Source of the DNA: Mansonella perstans
Lineage: Eukaryota; Nematoda; Chromadorea; Rhabditida; Onchocercidae
NCBI GenBank assembly: GCA_037074765.1
Contig: JBAMDO010000036.1
Span: forward strand, 248,001 to 312,000
Direction: 5' to 3'
DNA: 64,000 nt
Positions 55,201-64,000 of this stretch are shown here, in pieces. A model generated the notes under the pieces. That model did not search any database, was not told where the DNA came from, and was given only the letters and a program-made list of their open reading frames with translations. Position numbers and translations under genes: made by a program. How positions within the stretch are numbered: position 1 is the first letter of the stretch; every line of letters starts with the position of its first letter.

Positions 55201-55640
55201 GAATAATTCAACGATAACATTTAATAAATAAAAACACATTGCGCTAAAAGTATGACCTTTTAGAAAAGGCTTGTTAGCTTTTTGAATTTTACGGGATTGA
55301 GTCGGAAGTCGGGGAAATAATTGGACATGTTACTATGAAGATTTAAAGCTGAAGGGAACTAGTTGGAAATGAATCTTTTTTTAGATTTTTTAGGCTTTTG
55401 CATAGTTTTTTTAGGGGATAGATACTTTTCCCATATGAGTTTCTTTTCTAATTGAAATTTGTGATAAACTTTGTATATTTTTTTTCATTGCTCATTCAAC
55501 CAGTTCAGATTAAAATAAAGCATTTAATAATTTCATTTAATAATGTGTGTCATTAATAATTATTATCACTCAAATATCATTCAAAGTTGAATTTTTATAC
55601 CGTATCAGGAAATGTTGCATGATATCCTAATCATTACATA

Positions 55641-55753
55641 ACTTTGATCGCATAAGAAATTTAATTTTCAAATATTTCAAAAATTTAGCTTCCAGAAATC
55701 AAAAAATTTTAGGCCACTTAAAAAAACTAAGTTTTTTCTTATGCGATCAAAGT
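55641..55753. repeat. Fold-back element, 19-bp perfect arms
   Basis: ACTTTGATCGCATAAGAAA (55641-55659) is exactly inverted at 55735-55753, with a 75-bp spacer. The arms have ordinary base composition, so this is unlikely to be an AT-tract accident. It may be a non-autonomous element remnant or a hairpin RNA source. Confidence 0.75.
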
Positions 55754-57368
55754 ATATTATGTCAGGAAAACGCGAAATAATTTATATTTCATAATATAAA
55801 AATAATTGAAATATTTCCTTAGTAGAAATTTGTGATGTGGACGTAATTCGAATAGTTGTCGTACTGATAATTTCATTAGTATTAAGGAGTTATTTCTAGA
55901 CAAAGGATGTTTCTTTAAATGCTCAATATATCTTTGATAATTATGCTCGCATGTATTGCATTAGGCTATTAAATTACACCCTCGCCCTCTCTCCCAGCTT
56001 CCTTAAAGGATTTGCTTTCCTATAAAGGATCAATTTTTAGTTTTAATTCAGCTTATAGACGATTAGAGCTTTTCTTCGCCTCCAATTCTCATTTATCGTT
56101 CAGCTTATTCTCATTTATCCATTTGTGCTATAATTATCTGTCGTATGTTTGTGGTAATTTTTTAACAATAATAATATTGTATTAGTGCACTAAAAAATCG
56201 AATAAAATTTGTATCTCAGACGAATGATAGCTTTTCACTTCAAATTGTTCGCAACACATTTAATAAAAAATTTTTGAAAAAACTTTTTCACGTTAGCAAA
56301 AAAAAAAATGACAATAATTGAGTTTTGCAATTTCATTGAAAAGATTTTATTATCGGTATTTCAGTAATAAATAAAGTATTGCAAAGAAAGATGACTTCAC
56401 TAATTTATTTATCATTTCAAATTAACAAAATCATTGCCGGGAATTTTTTCATCCATCAAATTATTTACAACTTAAGCAATAATAAATTATCATTTCGTCA
56501 ATTCTTCATTTACTATCTAAAAGGATTATAATTTATTCAACTTTCACGAACTCTCTCCCTCTCACTCTTTTTCTCTTTGTTCAGTCTATGACAATTTTGC
56601 TTATTTTCTAATTGAATTATATTGCATATTTTTATTTTTTCTCATATTCGCAATATATTTTTTATTACTTTTCAGATGATTTTGCATTAATTTATTTGAA
56701 GTAAACAATATCTTCATTTCACTTTTGTTGTTTTAATGTTAAAGTTAACATATCACATTTCCATGCTATTATCTGTTTGTTTGTTAAGTTAATTGTGTGC
56801 TGTGAAAAAAGTAAGAAAAATATATAATCTGGATCAAATTTGCATCAAACATTACGCTAACGTTTCTAATTTGATCCGATCGTAGAAATTCATTTTTTTT
56901 TTGACGCGTGCAATTTGAGCTAAAATCACTGGAAAAAAAAATTTTTAGAGAATGCCATTAGCAATACAATTTTTTCTATTACAATAATTAACTTTGCTCG
57001 TTACAAATCAATTGTCATATTACTTCACAAGTAATAATTAAAAAATCACATGAGTAATAATGAAATAATTTCAAAAAAATTATCAGTAGTAATATGATAT
57101 TATGATATTATCACTTCGTTTCATTTTTAATTCGTTTCATTAACTGTCCAATTTAAAAATGTTCAATTATTGAACTGATATAGCATACATTTAGATAATT
57201 CTAAGCAAAATTTGCAGTTTAATTATTTAACTAGTTATATAGGAAATGTATTAGATACCTAGAATAGTAAAAGTAGTGTTTCGCGATTTTTGAATTTTAG
57301 TTATTTGATTCAAATCTAATCTTATGCTGAAGAAATAAGAAAAGTATTAGAAAAGTATCTTACTATTT

Positions 57369-57533
57369 TGTCTTAAAAGGCTAGAGTTAAGTTATTTGGT
57401 AACCAATCCTTCATGAGAAAAAGAAATTTAATAGAAAGAATTAGGTAAATTATTGCAACTAATTAAGAAATAAGACGAAATTAAGAAATGAAGGATTGGC
57501 TACCAAACAACTTAACTCTAGCCCTTTAAGACA
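57369..57533. repeat. Long fold-back element, 46-bp arms
   Basis: The 46 bp at 57369-57414 and the inverse of 57488-57533 agree at 43 positions; the spacer is 73 bp. Weaker similarity continues outward for about 15-20 bp on both sides. A transcript would fold into a hairpin of at least 165 nt. All three arm differences are A versus G, compatible with G-U pairs in minus-strand RNA. Confidence 0.85.
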
Positions 57534-58097
57534 GAAATAAGAAGATTACAGAGAAGTTTTAAATGTAATTAAATGATTGGAAAGAATTGAAAAAGCTTTT
57601 ATCATTTATTAAGGAAGTTTAGTTGTAAGCATGATTGAAGTTTAGCAGTTGAAAAAAGCCTTGGTTAGCATTACGATGAATTATTTTGATAAATTTTTAA
57701 AAAACAAAAATGAAAGGAAGTCATCTTTTTATTAATAATATTTTTGCTTCCAAAACTTTTTCTACTTTTTTTGAAATCTTTATTTTCCTTTCACAAAGTT
57801 TTTATTTAGCGGTACAGAGAAGATTATTTATTACATTGAAATTTTCTTTAGAATTTATTTAAAATGTTTTTTCTGTAATTAGATCTTTAACAATAATATT
57901 TTTCTTTAGATTTACTTTACTTTGTAATATGCTGAAGTTTTAAAATGTTAAAACAATAGATATTTATACAAGATGGATCATTTATTTTAGAAAAAGCAGC
58001 TTCTTATAAGAAATCAGCTGGAATAATTAGTGTAACATGTGTAAGTAAAACATGTAAATTCATACTGAATGACAAGTATAGCTAAACACTATAAATT

Positions 58098-61000
58098 ATG
58101 AATGAAACTGAAATTGTGAAATGTGCGGAAAAAAATGAAGGATACGATGATGGCCGATTCGCGCTAGTGGTTTATATCGGTACACCAATTGCATTTATTG
58201 GAATTCTCTTCAATGGAATACTACTAGTAAATTCATTTCTAATTAGATTAATTTAAAGTTAAAGAATAAGAATAATTGCTATTAATTAAAAACTCATTTA
58301 AAATCTTAATATAAAAATATGTATTCATCATACACTGCAATATTTGATAAAATTCATTTGTTCAGAACTTTTGGAAAATACTGAGTAGGTAAAAAACTAA
58401 AGATATTGTTAGCCATTTGATTCATTTGAATCAGTATAATTAAATTCTCCAATAGCATTATTTATATTAAAATAATTAAAATTCTTTTAACTAAAATTTC
58501 CATTTTTTTTTCAGATAATATTTTGCCGTAAAAAATCATTGAATTCATCTGACTTTTATTTACTCTTTTTGGCCATATTTGATATACTCATTTGTTTACT
58601 TTATATACCATTTTTTACCATGGATGCATTGGCTATTTATTATCAAATTAAATCACTTCATCACTTATGGCATACCTATATTATGCAAATATACTGTATG
58701 AGTCGATTTGGTTTGTTTTTCCATCCATTCTTCTAATTTTTCAACAATTTCACCTGCTTTAATAATAATCTTTGATGAGGACTGAACAAAAAAAGTGTAA
58801 ACCTCATGATTTCTACTAGATTACTTCTAGATTAATGAATGTACGGTAAGGATTAGTTTTCGATTATCAAATTCTTTCTATTCTTGACCTCTTAATTTTA
58901 TTATCATTTTGATTACAGAACTGAAAACATTATTATATTCCTAAAGATTAATTTAAAGGTGATCATTAATCCATTAACAATTAACTATATTTGCTTCATT
59001 AATAAAATATATCTCTAAATCTAATAACAGAAAAAAAGAGAGAAGGTATAATTTGTCTAAAAATAACTATCAATTGGTTATCTTCAAATTTTCAAATATC
59101 TTTCTTTTAAATTTTATTTAAAAAAAAAAAGGAAAACTTCAAACTGTTACAGTACAATTTGGTGCCGTATATATGATGTTATGTGCAACGTTTGAACGTT
59201 TTGCGTACATTTCCAATAAACGATGTCTTAGTTGGTTTATTACGTTAGTTTCCAATTATACACTTTTTTTTTGTTACAAATTTTGCGATTCAAAATATGA
59301 ATTTTGGAAATTTAGAATTATTTAACATTTAAGAAGATAGAAGTTGGAAAGTAATGGCGAAATTTTAAAACTTGAAAATTATTTAAATTTAAACATTATT
59401 TTTTGGATACGCATAATTTTAAAATGGAAACTACTTGCTTGTTTAGCATAAGAATTTCAATTTACAGTGATAATGGACGATTAATAACTGTAATTATTGC
59501 ACTGATTATAACATTAATATTTCGATTTCCAACTTTTTTCGATTATAAAATTGTTTATCGCGCCAACTGTCCACCTTTTCAGGTTTTAAAATTAATTTTT
59601 AATTTCGAATTGTAATTAATTACAAATTTCGTTGCTCATTTTCTTATATTGACTTTTATAAAAGTAAGTTCGGAAGAAATATCAGCAATTTTTTCTTATA
59701 TGCAAAACCGATACAGCAAAATTTGATCGTGATTAAGTAGGATCATGATGTTGAGCCATTTGATTACTGTAGGTTTGTTTATAAATTTACATTCTAGTAA
59801 TAATATTAATTTTAATCAAATTTATTGAAATTGCTGTGGCTAAGATTGGTAGCTCAAATCAATTTTTTTTCAATAATTATCGCCATATTCCACTAACGAA
59901 TTTGAAAACAGCATCCAGAATTTCTTCATTAAAAATTTAATGATATATATTTTCAGGATTACCTGTTTCTACCAGCGTTAATGAGCTATTCAGTATATGC
60001 GAAATTTAATTTCTACATGATGAGTATTGTGCAAACAATACTGCCATTTATAATTCTCATTTGTTTTAATATAACTATCATATATTTAACACAAAAGCAA
60101 CTTTACAAAACCACACACGGCATAGAATTTCAGTTGCTTGGAACTACCAGCATTATCAAACAAGGTTGATTCTTAACACTTTGATAATGCTATCAAATAA
60201 GGTAGATTATACTATTTTGATAATATCAACAAATAAGATAGATTCTTAATATTTTATTATTTTTATCAGACACTTCGATAATATTAGCAGATGCGGCAGA
60301 TTCGCAAAATTTTAATAATATTATCAGACGGTATCAGATACGGTAGATTCTTAATACTTTGATACTATATCAAGCAGGATGGATTCTCAATATCTTAATA
60401 TCAGATATCAGACGATATCAGACAGTAAATTCTTAATACTTTGATAATATTGTCCGGTAAGGTAGATTCTTAACTCTTTGATAACTATCTGAACGCAAAG
60501 CATCAGAATTTTGAAAAAAAAATGCTTATGACAAGAAGCAATGTCATGTTTTCAAAATTAACGGCTGTCCTTAAATATTATTGCTTAATTTTAAAAAATG
60601 TGTATTCTACAAAATAATCCGACAAAAAAATCTTTAGAATTGGAAAGTCGTAAAATTTCTCAAGAACTGAAATATGCTACCCGAACAATGATAGCAATGG
60701 TATTCACATACTTAACGTGTAATGTTTTTTCTGTCTTTATGTCAGTGATGGAAAATGTTTTTCCGGAAAGTTCATTGCTTATTGATAAGCATGGTTCAAG
60801 GTTAATCTTATGATTTTATTCAAATGGAATGATCAATTGTTGCCAATAGTAGAAAAAAATCAAATGCAAATTTTTGAAAAATATATCAAAAATTTTGCAA
60901 AAATAGAAATGGTTATACAATTGTCCCGCTCTAATATTTACCAACTTTGCAAGAAAATAACCCTTCAGGGGATGGATGAAAAATGACATCTCGAAAAATA

Positions 61001-61242
61001 AATCAAATTTTAGAATGGAAGCAAATATTTGCTAGTTTCAAAAAAATTGAACTTTTGTTTTTATGTATTTTTTTCGGAAATTATAGATTTGTTAAACAAA
61101 AGCTAATTTTTTCAGTACAAAATTTTATACCACAGCAGCTGATTTGGTGAGTATTTTGGTAGTGTTGAACAGTTTATTACGAATGATTGTCCACATCATC
61201 TGCAATCCACAATTTCGTAAACGATTCGTACTCCTAAAATAA
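58098..61242 (+). CDS. Rhodopsin-like neuropeptide-type GPCR, complete
   Basis: Seven exons in phase: 58098-58226, 58515-58710, 59132-59243, 59468-59582, 59957-60164, 60638-60800, 61116-61242 (stop TAA). They give 349 residues. TM1 is about 22-43. TM2 is about 57-78, with the conserved Asp at 66. Cys104 before TM3 and Cys180 in the second extracellular loop can form the usual disulfide. TM3 ends with ERF (130-132) in place of DRY. TM4 is about 150-166, TM5 about 205-228 and TM6 about 268-290. TM7 is followed by NPQFRKRF, the start of helix 8. NPxxY is replaced by an NSLLRMI-type sequence. The short extracellular N-terminus carries one NxT/S site (NET). The pattern resembles nematode FMRFamide-type or other peptide receptors; the ligand is unknown. 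The exon-3 acceptor lies in a poly-A run and is atypical but phase-consistent. An in-frame stop just upstream fixes the start codon. Confidence 0.85.
60165..60490. repeat. Degenerate minisatellite in a GPCR intron
   Basis: Intron 5 consists largely of diverged repeats of a roughly 35-50-bp unit containing GGTAGATTCTTAATACTTTG and ATAATATTATCAGA words (for example at about 60200, 60243, 60350, 60430 and 60463). The array begins at the donor site. It stops before exon 6. Confidence 0.75.
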
Positions 61243-61399
61243 AATCCAGGTTTGTTTTTTTTTTTTTTTTTTTTTTAATTGCGTGCCATTTACTATCGTT
61301 TCTATCTTTAGAAATCCTCCAATGACATACAATTTAAGGAGAAATTGCCAAATTCAAAACTGCTAAAAAATTAGGCTAAAGTTTTACTGTCTTATGACA

Positions 61400-61405
61400 A
61401 ATAAA
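61400..61405 (+). terminator. Poly(A) signal candidate for the GPCR gene
   Basis: AATAAA about 158 nt after the GPCR stop. A second AATAAA-like word overlaps the stop itself and is too close to serve. Confidence 0.4.
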
Positions 61406-62440
61406 ATACATTAAGTAAAAATTGTAACATTTATTTGATAAAATAATCTATTAAAATTTGTTAAAGTATTAATCAAATTTCAAAAGTTACCAATAATATT
61501 TTTTTCAATTATTATTCAATTATTGTTTAGTTTCTACAATTTATTTATCGGATTTTATTTTTAAAATCATTTAGGTAACAGTATTGGTGTGAAAGTAAAT
61601 GATGAAAATTTAAATATAAATCATTTGACTTATGCTGGTCATTTGTAACTAAAAGTGACCAAACATGAACAGCACATATGTGATACCGATGATTTCATAC
61701 TTTTTATAACTATATATGATAAGATTTCATTCTAGTGCCTTTTTCTCTAACAATATACTGCAATTTCCAGACTTTTTTTTTACGATAAAAATTTATGCAA
61801 TCGTTCAATGCATTTTTTTAATGGAAAGTGACTCACTGGTTTGCCTATAACGAAATGCCTATGACAGATGACTGACAAAAATTTCATGACTTTAAATCCG
61901 TGTTTGGGCCATCACTGGTGGTGTTATGAATAATTATAAATTTCCGATAACTTTTTAAATGAAATGGCACTGAAACAATAAAGCATCTTATTGGTTAATT
62001 TTTCGTAATTTTTAAATAATGAAAGAGTTTAATTGTTAAGTTAGATAAATTTTACCTTAATTTTCACACCGTTAAAAATTTGGAATGACTTAATTTGTGG
62101 TACATTGTTCAATAAAACCAAATTAACAACAAATTTTTGGGGAACAAATATCGTTAAGATATTGCTTTTTAAGACTGAAGCATGCAGTAAAAAAATAAAT
62201 GATCCAGTTAAAGAATTAATTAATTTAAATTTATAACGTCTTTTGAGAATTTCGTTAATTTTGCAAAAAAAGGAAACAAATACATCTTACCACTATAAAA
62301 CCCAAAAATATTTAAATTAAGAATTCTGAATTTACAAACATATGAATGAACTATACTGAAAGTATTTCAATTTATAATATAATTCAAAATAGAATCAACT
62401 CTGATCACACATGAAATATGCAAAAAGTGCTTCTTGTTCG

Positions 62441-62592
62441 TTTGGTGAATGAGGAATTTTTTGTTCCCAATATTTTTTTTCTATGATATAACCTCACTTA
62501 AAAATACAATCAAAACTGTATGATTTTTACTGAATTAAATCAATCTTAATTTCAAAAAAAAATATTGGGAACAAATCCTCAGTTATCCAAAG
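62441..62592. repeat. Fold-back element beside the retrotransposon relic
   Basis: TTGTTCCCAATATTTTTTTT (62461-62480) is perfectly inverted at 62555-62574. Weaker pairing with a 4-nt indel extends outward to about 62441 and 62592. The spacer is about 74 bp, almost the same as in the fold-backs at 55.7 and 57.4 kb. Confidence 0.7.
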
Positions 62593-62864
62593 AATGACCG
62601 AATTTAAAAACTTTTTGTTAGAAGTTATTGCTTTAGGAAATGACAAACCTTTGCAGCTGTAATTAAAAAAAGTTTTTAATAATACAGTTATAAATCCAAT
62701 ATTTAGATAAAACCAAATTTGAACATGTTGATTGGAAATTTTCATTTCTATTTTATGCCAAAGTTCAAGCATTATAAAAGTTCAAATCCATAATTTCGGA
62801 AAAAATTTTAGCTCTCGAATATGAAGCTAGCACTAAAGCATTTCGTTAAATATCAAATATTTGC

Positions 62865-64000
62865 TCATAATTCTATATTTCCTGTTAAATGACTGCGATG
62901 TTGGACAAGACGATAATGTGGTATTCTGGTTTCCACATTTCTAGGGGATGTATGATGCCTTTGAGTCCTTTCTCTGAGACTGGTTAAATATTCACTTTTC
63001 CAGGTCTCCCAAAATAAGTCCAAGATTTTGAGTGCGTTCGACCAATATCTAACAAGTTTTTCTTTGTTACTGAGTTTATGAGGAATAAATTCCTCTTGGT
63101 CATCAATGTTGGCGAGTGGTGTTACAAGTGAGGCATTGGGGGAGATGAAATCAATCGGACGTATAATTACGTAATCATCGCAATTTACGTAAGTTAGTGG
63201 TCGAGTATTGAGTATTCCCTCGACTTCTATTATAGAGTTATTAATTCTCTCTCCCATAATAGCCTTCTGCCGATAGCTCTCTTCATAGCTTTTTTCGTCA
63301 AGCCAATGAGCCTTTCATAAACTCCTCCGCTCCAAGGAGCTCTTGGTATAATATTTTCCCAAATCATCCCTTTTTTCGCAAGGAAGTTTGTTAACTTGAA
63401 GTCCCGCTCCTTCATTGTTTTGAAGACTAGCTGGAATTGGCTTGCATTGTCACTCAAGATAGATTCTGGACAACCTCGTCGCGCAATAAATCTTCTGAAG
63501 ATATCCAGAAAACATTCGGCGGGTAGGTTGTCAGCTAATTCCAAATGGACAGCTCTGGTAGTGAAACACGTGAACAGAGCTACCCATCGTTTGGTTATCC
63601 CACTCTCAGTTTTAACAGAGAGGGGACCGAAGTAGTCTAGACCTACATGTGCAAAGGTTCTAGACCGAGTGACCTGTTCTTCCGGGAGGCTGGGCATTTC
63701 CGGAAGCTTGAATGGTTTAGTAGTCCACCGTTTACAAGCCTACACTTATTTAGGACTCGTTTGACTTCACTTCTGCCTTTCGGTACCCAGAAATTACGTC
63801 GCATTTCTGCTAGCGTGTGAGCAACTCCAGCATGGAGTAAGTCTTCGTGATGTTGTTGTATGATGAGCTCGGTTATCGGATTGTGTCTTGGAAGATAAAT
63901 AGGGTGTTTGCTGCTCCTTTCTAATTCTGAATTCTCTAATCGACTCAGGGACCTCCACAAATTCTGATCATCGCGACACAAATTCCATTTTTCCTTTTCT
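62865..64000 (-). mobile_element. 3' end of a BEL/Pao LTR retrotransposon, cut by the window edge
   Basis: Minus-strand coding blocks match the order seen at the end of BEL/Pao pol genes: a His/Cys zinc-binding integrase head, the DDE catalytic core, then the conserved C-terminal region with GILNTRPLTYV and a WxxxYLxxLRER-type motif. Reverse transcriptase, protease and gag would lie beyond 64000. The element is locally GC-richer than its surroundings, as expected of inserted coding sequence. Confidence 0.88.
62865..64000 (-). pseudogene. BEL/Pao integrase, frameshifted
   Basis: The reading frame is open from the window edge to about 63740. There it shifts by one base inside the Cys-x-x-Cys zinc motif, and it shifts again near 63241, just after the catalytic core; each looks like a single lost base. 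The last block ends at a stop at 62865. Catalytic residues are visible: Asp in HVGLDYFG, Asp in ILSDNASQF and Glu in GGVYERLIG. So the core is recognisable but this copy cannot make one protein. Sequencing error is an alternative for either shift. Confidence 0.82.

Larger units (their letters stand above)
48256..58097. other. Intergenic region, no supported gene
   Basis: Nearly 10 kb without an exon chain on either strand. It holds several repeats listed separately (49528-49642, 50435-50496, 52219-52259, 55641-55753, 57369-57533) and one possible gene relic (50007-50253). A diverged pair sharing (G/A)GTCATT-like and CTGGAAATAATTA words lies at about 53868 and 53926. A tiny ATG-containing segment at 53257-53282, flanked by an acceptor and a GTGAGT donor, has no partner exon. 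Confidence 0.5.
61243..62864. other. Intergenic region between the GPCR gene and the retrotransposon relic
   Basis: AT-rich with a poly-T run (about 61256-61277). No gene seen. If the retrotransposon were intact, its 3' untranslated end and LTR would lie here on the minus strand. I could not recognise an LTR, and its other copy would be outside the window. Confidence 0.5.

Noticed and set aside
63396..63635. Plus-strand open frame opposite the integrase
   Set aside because: Antisense shadow of the minus-strand integrase core, which has clear DDE motifs.

Overview
The window looks like nuclear DNA from a nematode, most likely a filarial worm (Onchocercidae). It is strongly AT-rich. Genes are split into many small exons with short introns ending in TTTTCAG or TTTNAG. 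Two genes have a strong 3' splice-type site within 20 nt of the start codon, as expected for spliced-leader (SL) trans-splicing. The proteins are worm-type orthologues. Every exon chain below was built by hand from splice sites and reading phase. Nothing was searched, so gene names rest on recognised domain order and motifs.

Layout. (1) 3308-17051 (+): 3' part of a KASH-domain nuclear-envelope gene of the UNC-83/Klarsicht type. It has 16 visible exons (956 codons), and its 5' end probably lies before the window or in the unresolved 1-3307. (2) 17052-28138: about 11 kb without a gene I can support. It holds simple repeats and, near its right end, four GATA-factor sites spaced at one helical turn. 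(3) 28158-44796 (+): a complete papilin gene (C. elegans mig-6 orthologue). Its 40 exons join without a phase break into 2,169 residues: signal peptide, possible furin site, ADAMTS-type cassette with 7 thrombospondin repeats, 11 CCPDG ('lagrin') repeats, 11 Kunitz domains, one Ig domain and a C-terminal PLAC domain. (4) 46119-48237 (-): a complete 7-exon, 367-residue PH-domain protein with PPxY motifs and a Gly/Asp-rich tail, convergent with papilin. (5) 48238-58097: about 10 kb without a supported gene. It has a (GT)31 microsatellite, a 46-bp perfect duplication overlapping a hairpin, and two long fold-backs. (6) 58098-61242 (+): a complete 7-exon, 349-residue rhodopsin-like peptide GPCR with a minisatellite in intron 5. 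(7) 62865-64000 (-): the integrase end of a decayed BEL/Pao LTR retrotransposon, running off the right edge.

The genes do not form an operon or one pathway. UNC-83-type proteins link nuclei to microtubule motors, papilin is a basement-membrane protein needed for cell migration in worms, and the PH protein and GPCR have no inferred link to them. The most useful second looks are the phased GATA cluster upstream of papilin, the paired W-acidic (kinesin light chain) motifs in the KASH protein, the possible KASH-less and short-papilin isoforms, and the fold-back elements. In one fold-back, every mismatch would become a G-U pair in RNA from the minus strand.
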